Below are positions 48,220 to 52,597 of a stretch of DNA of 52,597 nucleotides, one piece after another. Source of the stretch: Anaeromyxobacter terrae (GTDB taxonomy: Bacteria; Myxococcota; Myxococcia; Myxococcales; Anaeromyxobacteraceae); the NCBI RefSeq assembly GCF_022690685.1, contig NZ_JALCYY010000038.1:1-52597 (forward strand), written 5' to 3'. The notes beneath the pieces are model-generated. The model was not told the DNA's origin and did no database searches. It saw only the letters and a program-made list of their open reading frames with translations. Every line of letters starts with the position of its first letter. Position 1 is the first letter of the stretch. The position numbers and the translations under genes were made by a program.

Positions 48220-49220
48220 GGCGCAGGTTCGAGGGAAGGGTGGTCGTCGTCACCGGGGCGGCCGCGGGGCTCGGCCGCGCCATCGCGCGGGCGTTCGGGG
48301 CGCAGGGGGCGCGGGTGGGGCTCCTCGCGCGCGGGGGCGAGGCGCTCGAGAACGCCGCGGCGGAGATCCGCGCCGCCGGGGGCGAGGCGCTGGTCCTCGA
48401 GGCCGACGTCGCGGACGACCGCGCCGTCGCCGCGGCGGCCGACGCGGCGGTGCGCGCCTGGGGCGCCCTCGATCTCTGGGTCAACGACGCGATGGTGAGC
48501 GTCTTCTCGCCGGTGATGGAGATGACCGCCGACGAGTACCGCCGCGTCACAGAGGTCACCTACCTCGGCGTCGTCCACGGCACGCGCGCCGCGCTCCGCC
48601 ACATGCTCCCGCGCGATCGCGGGCACGTGATCCAGATCGGCTCGGCGCTCGCGTATCGCTCCATCCCGCTCCAGAGCGCCTACTGCGCCGCCAAGGCCGC
48701 GGCGCGCGGCTTCACCGACGCGCTCCGCTGCGAGCTCCACCACGACCGCTCGAGGGTGAAGCTCTCGATGATCCACCTCCCCGCGGTGAACACGACGCAG
48801 TTCGACCTCGTCCGCACGAGGCTGCCGGGGCACCCGAAGCCGGTGCCGCCCATCTACCAGCCGGAGCTCATCGCCGATGCGGTGCTCCGCGTGGCGCGCC
48901 GGCCGGTGCGGGAGCTCTGGCTCGGCTGGCCCACGGCGCGGGCGATCCTCGGCCAGTTCGTCATCCCCGGCCTCCTCGATCGCTACCTCGGGAGGATCGG
49001 CTACCGCGCGCAGCAGACCGACTTCCCGCCGGAGGCGGGCCGGCCCGACGACGTCGACGCGCCCGTCCCGGGCGACCCCGGCGCGCGCGGCGAGTTCGAC
49101 CGCGAGGCGCACGCGAGGAGCCTCTCGATGTGGCTGCAGCTCCGGCGCGGGGCGATCCTCGCGACCGTCGCCGCGGTGGCCGTCGCCGGGTGGGGCGTGC
49201 GCCGGCTCGGGGCGGGCTGA
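48216..49220 (+). CDS. Short-chain dehydrogenase with C-terminal membrane anchor
   Basis: The 334-residue SDR has the cofactor motif VVVTGAAAGLGRAIA (about 8-22), the catalytic Ser region QIGSALAYRSIP and the YxxxK motif in YCAAKAAARGF (about 154-158). ND-A in place of NNAG occurs in DLWVNDAMV. After the fold (about 250) there is an Asp/Arg-rich stretch and a hydrophobic helix (about 307-325, ILATVAAVAVAGWGV), so the enzyme may be tail-anchored. The GTG start overlaps the preceding stop (GTGA). Substrate unknown. Confidence 0.88.
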   Translation: MRRRFEGRVVVVTGAAAGLGRAIARAFGAQGARVGLLARGGEALENAAAEIRAAGGEALVLEADVADDRAVAAAADAAVRAWGALDLWVNDAMVSVFSPVMEMTADEYRRVTEVTYLGVVHGTRAALRHMLPRDRGHVIQIGSALAYRSIPLQSAYCAAKAAARGFTDALRCELHHDRSRVKLSMIHLPAVNTTQFDLVRTRLPGHPKPVPPIYQPELIADAVLRVARRPVRELWLGWPTARAILGQFVIPGLLDRYLGRIGYRAQQTDFPPEAGRPDDVDAPVPGDPGARGEFDREAHARSLSMWLQLRRGAILATVAAVAVAGWGVRRLGAG

Positions 49221-49243
49221 CGACCGCGCTGGGGGAGTTGGAG

Positions 49244-49316
49244 TGAGGCGCCTGGGAATCGAACCCAGAACCACCGGCTTAAAAGGCCGATGCTCTGCCA
49301 GTTGAGCTAGCGCCTC
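49244..49316 (-). tRNA. tRNA-Lys (anticodon TTT)
   Basis: The reverse strand gives a 73-base cloverleaf: acceptor GAGGCGC/GCGCCTC with discriminator A, D arm with GCTCAACTGGCAGAGC, anticodon loop CTTTTAA (TTT) and T arm GGTTCGATTCC. CCA is not encoded. A clear promoter is not visible. Confidence 0.96.
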
Positions 49317-49425
49317 GTGCGACTCGGCCGCGCAGGTCGCGCGGGCGCGGGCAAGGTTACCGATTTTCCCCGCGGGCGCCACCGCAGTTGCGCGGAGGGC
49401 GAAACTCTCGCCCCGCGAGAGGCGG

Positions 49426-49815
49426 TCACGGCTTGCGCTTCGCGCGCACTGCCGCCACCGCGCGGGCGCGAGCCAGCTTGGGAACGGCAGGAGCGGGGAC
49501 GCGCGTCACCGTCGCGGCGCGCGGGGCGCAGGCGCGCTCGTCCGCCTCGACGCGCGCGAACCACTGCGCCGCGCTCGCCTTCACGCGAGCCCAGCGGATG
49601 TCCTCCGGGCTCGCCATCGGGATCTCGGCCGGCGCGGAGGCCCGGGCAGGGGCCTCGACCACGCGCGCCCCGGCGCGGCGCCTGAACACCTCGCCGTAGA
49701 GCGAGGAGTGCGTCCGCGCGCAGAACGGGCACTGGTAGTAGCGGATCGCGCTGCCCGGCGCGGACCAGCTCGTCATCAGGACCTTGCAGTGCGTGCACTC
49801 GACCGCGGCATCCAT
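49426..49815 (-). CDS. Small zinc-ribbon protein
   Basis: The 129-residue product has a CxxC pair at the N terminus (ECTHCKVLM) and a second (QCPFCARTH), together a treble-clef or ribbon fold (about 7-35). The rest is Ala/Arg-rich and mostly helical, ending in a basic tail (AVRAKRKP). DNA or RNA binding is plausible. I do not know a named family. The ATG at 49815 is followed at once by conserved-looking sequence; no ribosome site is obvious. Confidence 0.68.
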   Translation of the reverse strand: MDAAVECTHCKVLMTSWSAPGSAIRYYQCPFCARTHSSLYGEVFRRRAGARVVEAPARASAPAEIPMASPEDIRWARVKASAAQWFARVEADERACAPRAATVTRVPAPAVPKLARARAVAAVRAKRKP

Positions 49816-49932
49816 CGATTTCCCGGGATATCGCCGGGGGATCCCAGGGTCAAGAAATCGGGCCGGATCCGTCGGGGGCCCGGGCGGCGCGTGAGGGACT
49901 CGTGCGCTCCACCGCGCGGGTCGCTCCCCGGT

Positions 49933-49938
49933 TAGAAC
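49933..49938 (+). promoter_or_regulatory. Candidate -10 (TAGAAC) at the class IV aminotransferase gene
   Basis: TAGAAC ends six bases before the ATG at 49945, so the predicted +1 is the A of the start codon. A -35 is not evident. Confidence 0.35.
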
Positions 49939-49944
49939 TGGGGC

Positions 49945-50865
49945 ATGCGCACGCTCGTGAACCTCGACGGCTCCCTCGTCGCGCCGGCGGAGGCGAGGGT
50001 CTCGGTGTTCGACCGAGGCTTCCTCTACGGCGACAGCGTGTACGAGGTGATCCGGACCTACGGCGGCCGGCCCTTCGAGCTCGAGGCTCACCTCGCCCGG
50101 CTCGCGCACTCCGCGGCCCGCATCGGGCTCGTGCCGCGCTGGGACGCGCACCGGACGACCGCGGAGATCGATCGCACCCTCGCCGCCGCGCGCGGCGCCG
50201 AGGCGGTGGACCCGGCGGCGGCGCCCTGGAACCTGGGCGAGCGGTACGTCCGCGTGGTGATGACGCGCGGGGCGGGAGAGATCGGGCTCGATCCCGCGCT
50301 CGCGGTCGATCCGCTCGCCATCGTGATCGTGCAGCCGCTGGTCGGACCGCCGGCGCGCGCCTACGCGGACGGGATCCCCGCGGCGATCGTGGGCGTGCGG
50401 CGCGCCTCCCCGCAGGCGGTGGACCCCTCCGCGAAGACCGGGGCGCACCTCACGCACGTGCTCGCGGTCCGGGAGGCTCGCGCGGCGGGGGCGCAGGAGG
50501 CGCTGCTCCTCGACGACGCGGGGTTCGTCACGGAAGGCTCGTCGTCCAACGTCTTCGCGGTCGCGGGCGGCCGGCTGCTCACGCCGCCGATCGCGGCCGG
50601 GATCCTCGAGGGCGTGACGCGGGCGGTGGTGCTCCGGCTCGCGGGAGCCGAGGGCGTCCCGGTCGAGGAGGTGCCGCTCCGGCCGGAAGATCTGGAGAGG
50701 GCGGACGAGCTCTTCATCACCTCCACCGTGCGGGAGATCCTCCCCGTCACGCGGCTCGGGGACAGCGCCGTCGGCGGCGGCCGGCCGGGGCCGGTCACCT
50801 ATCGGCTGCACCAGGCCTTCCGCCGCCTCGCGGGCGGACCTGTAGGACTGAGGGTGCGCAGGTAG
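49945..50865 (+). CDS. Class IV PLP aminotransferase (branched-chain or D-amino-acid type)
   Basis: The 306-residue protein belongs to fold type IV. It has FDRGFLYGDSVYEVIRTYGG (22-41) and the Lys region DPSAKTGAHLTHVLAVREA (Lys about 168). EALLLDDAGFVTEGSSSNVF (about 187-206) and TPPIAAGILEGVTRAVVL (about 213-230) also match. Class members include IlvE, D-alanine aminotransferase and aminodeoxychorismate lyase. The RGFLYGDSVYEVIR segment fits IlvE/DAAT better than PabC, but the substrate cannot be decided. The following HEAT protein may be in the same transcript. Confidence 0.88.
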   Translation: MRTLVNLDGSLVAPAEARVSVFDRGFLYGDSVYEVIRTYGGRPFELEAHLARLAHSAARIGLVPRWDAHRTTAEIDRTLAAARGAEAVDPAAAPWNLGERYVRVVMTRGAGEIGLDPALAVDPLAIVIVQPLVGPPARAYADGIPAAIVGVRRASPQAVDPSAKTGAHLTHVLAVREARAAGAQEALLLDDAGFVTEGSSSNVFAVAGGRLLTPPIAAGILEGVTRAVVLRLAGAEGVPVEEVPLRPEDLERADELFITSTVREILPVTRLGDSAVGGGRPGPVTYRLHQAFRRLAGGPVGLRVRR

Positions 50866-50918
50866 GCGGAGGAATCGCCTCCCCCGATCGCAGGAGGCGA
50901 GCGTACACTCGCCGGCGC

Positions 50919-51632
50919 ATGCCACGGATCGCAGTCTGCGCCGTCCTCCTCGCGCTCACCGCGTTCGCCCGCGCCGACACCCACGATGACGCCGCCCGCG
51001 CGCTCCGCGAGGACGGCTCGGTGAAGGTCCGCGCGCAGGCGGCGATCGTGCTCGGCCAGCGCGGCGACGCCGAGGCCGTCCCCCTGCTCGCCGAGGCGCT
51101 CGCGTCCGACGCCGCGCCCGCGGTCCGCATCGCGGCGGCCGGCGCGCTGGGGCGCCTCGGGGGCCGCGGCGCGCGGGAAAAGCTCGAGGCGGCGCGCCGG
51201 TCGGATGCGGATCGGGCCGTGCGGGCCGCCGCGGCCCGCGCGCTCGACGTGCTCGGCCTCGCGTTCTCCATCGACGAGCCCGGGGGGAGCGCCGGCGGCG
51301 CCGCCGCGCGCAGCGCGCTGCGGGAGGCGATCGCGCGTCACATCACGGCGCACGGCTGGGAGGTCCTCGAGCGCGGCGGGGTGGTGCTGAAGCCGACGGT
51401 GCTGCGCGTCGACGTGGACGCGGGCGCCGGCCGTACGGTCGTCGCCGTCAGGGCGGCGCTCGTGGCGGTGGACGGCGACGGGCGAATGGCGGCGATGCTC
51501 GAGAGCGGCGCGCGCCTGTCCGCGGCGGGCGCGATCCCCGAGGCGAAGGTCGCCGCGTACGCGGCGCGTGCCCTCGACGCCGCCGCCCGGGCGCTGTGCG
51601 AGGATCTCGCGGCGCGCCTCGGGGGGAGGTAA
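50919..51632 (+). CDS. Exported HEAT-repeat protein
   Basis: The 237-residue protein has a signal peptide (cleavage near ARA, 18) and two or three HEAT-like repeats at about 24-110 (RAQAAIVLGQRGDAEAVPLLAEAL and RIAAAGALGRLGGRGAREKLEAA). The second half (about 130-237) holds a beta-containing module with HITAHGWEVLERGGVVLKPTVLRVDVDAGAG and a final helix. Probably a periplasmic scaffold; no catalytic motif. A TACACT (50904-50909) lies nine bases before the ATG, another possible -10. Confidence 0.75.
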   Translation: MPRIAVCAVLLALTAFARADTHDDAARALREDGSVKVRAQAAIVLGQRGDAEAVPLLAEALASDAAPAVRIAAAGALGRLGGRGAREKLEAARRSDADRAVRAAAARALDVLGLAFSIDEPGGSAGGAAARSALREAIARHITAHGWEVLERGGVVLKPTVLRVDVDAGAGRTVVAVRAALVAVDGDGRMAAMLESGARLSAAGAIPEAKVAAYAARALDAAARALCEDLAARLGGR

Positions 51633-51641
51633 ACGGAGGGG

Positions 51642-52309
51642 ATGGATTCCGCGACCGGCCGGCCCAATCCCACTCCGCCGCCCTCGCCCGGCGCCCCGCA
51701 GACGGCCGGCGCGCCCGATCCGGTGGTGCCGCCCGCAGAGCCCCCGCGCCGGAGGCTCCGCAACTACCTCCTCGACGGCGCGCTGCAGCTCCGGCTCGCG
51801 AGCTACCTGCTCGCCGTCGCGGTCGCGCTCTCGAGCGGCCTCGGCTGGCTCCTCTGGACTGCGTACCGCGAGACGAGCCGGGTCGTCGCCCTCGGCGATC
51901 CGCTCGCCGGCGAGTCGCTCGCGCAGGCGCTCGCGGCGGAGGACCGTGGGCGCATCGGCCTCGTCGCCGTCGTGCTCGCCGCCGCGCTGCCGTGCCTGCT
52001 CGTCGCGGCGGTGGTGGTGACGCACCGGATCGCAGGGCCCGCGCTCGTCCTGAGCCGCGCCTGCCGCGACGTCGCCGCGGGGCGGCTCGCGCCGATCCGG
52101 CCTCTGCGCGCCCGCGACCTGCTGGTCGATCTCGCAGACGACGTCGGCGCGATGATCGACTCCCTCCGCGACCGCGAGGCGCGCGAGCGCGACGAGCTCG
52201 CCCGGGCCGCTGCCTGCCTCCGCGATCCCGCCGCTGCGCCGGAGGCACGGGCCGCCGCCGCCGCTGCGCTGGACGCGCTCGCGGCCGAGAAGGACGCTCG
52301 GCTCGAGTC

Positions 52310-52313
<4 letters not shown>
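51642..52313 (+). CDS. Membrane protein with HAMP-like region and no output domain
   Basis: The 223-residue protein has a Pro-rich N-terminal tail (1-36), a transmembrane helix (about 52-72), a short periplasmic loop, a second helix (about 104-124) and a HAMP-like segment (about 127-180, with HRIAGPALVLSRACRDVAAGRL and DLADDVGAMIDSLRDRE). It ends in a coiled helix without kinase, cyclase or receptor-output domain. The HIRIAGP-like motif after helix 2 matches the start of HAMP. It could signal by contact with the next protein, whose GTG overlaps its stop. Confidence 0.75.

Positions 52314-52597
<284 letters not shown>

Noticed and set aside
48877-49305. Frame ending in LGIEPRTTGLKG
   Set aside because: It is the antisense translation of tRNA-Lys and overlaps the SDR gene in another frame.

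Overview
The window is very GC-rich (almost every third codon position is G or C), with many GTG and TTG starts, short intergenic gaps, c-type cytochromes and long regulatory multidomain proteins. Gene content and style point to a myxobacterium of the Anaeromyxobacter type (Myxococcota). That is inference from recalled gene families, not a search result. I count 53 protein genes, one of them cut by the window end, two tRNA genes, several promoter or operator sites and a few REP-like palindromes. There is no CRISPR array, phage, transposase or rRNA.

Layout. 122-4653: a diguanylate cyclase divergent from pgeF, then a coiled-coil/TPR lipoprotein and a LysM protein. 4855-14893: a housekeeping block dprA-topA-(dksA-like, inverted)-trmFO-(propeller lipoprotein)-xerC-hslV-hslU. 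Its order matches the smf-topA-gid-codV-clpQ-clpY order of Bacillus subtilis. 14998-23245: a TsdA-like dihaem cytochrome, then argD-argF, a three-gene J-protein/Hsp70/TPR module, and argG. 23493-28155: a DUF1059 protein, a leftward set (BamE-like protein, coaE, an extended SDR, two MaoC hot-dog proteins), and a rightward tetrahaem cytochrome plus engB. 28193-31881: a leftward greB group, metF and a small iron-permease-family protein. 31997-33473: a compact ArsR/AHSA1/DHFR-like cassette, probably acquired. 33750-44456: accessory genes, namely a zinc-ribbon membrane protein, a pectinacetylesterase-like lipoprotein, a 981-residue double-kinase hybrid sensor, a DUF1801 protein, a 1004-residue STAND/BTAD regulator and an exported protein with YG repeats. 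44892-52597: tRNA-Glu, a fatty-acid-hydroxylase-like protein, cysK, an EEP lipoprotein, an SDR, tRNA-Lys, a class IV aminotransferase, HEAT and HAMP proteins, and a lipoprotein with a Thr-Pro/Thr-Ser tail that runs off the end.

The most notable cross-cutting signal is promoter geometry. At many transcription-unit heads a -10-like hexamer ends six or seven bases before the start codon, so the predicted +1 falls on or next to the first codon (pgeF, hslV, argD, the ArsR gene, the iron-permease gene, the BamE-like gene, the class IV aminotransferase, probably xerC). The tRNA-Glu gene has the same geometry behind a perfect TTGACA box, with predicted +1 one base before the mature 5' end. Three divergent gene pairs share one palindromic or overlapping -10 element. 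The ArsR cassette carries a perfect 16-base palindrome lying across the -35/-10 spacer of its own promoter.

The best candidate for an undescribed functional unit is the Hsp70 module at 18182-21810 inside the arginine genes: a J-domain/TPR protein, an Hsp70 without its usual acidic tail and a TPR protein with an unfamiliar C-terminal domain, with no GrpE. Second is the STAND/BTAD regulator facing a gene for a small exported repeat protein.
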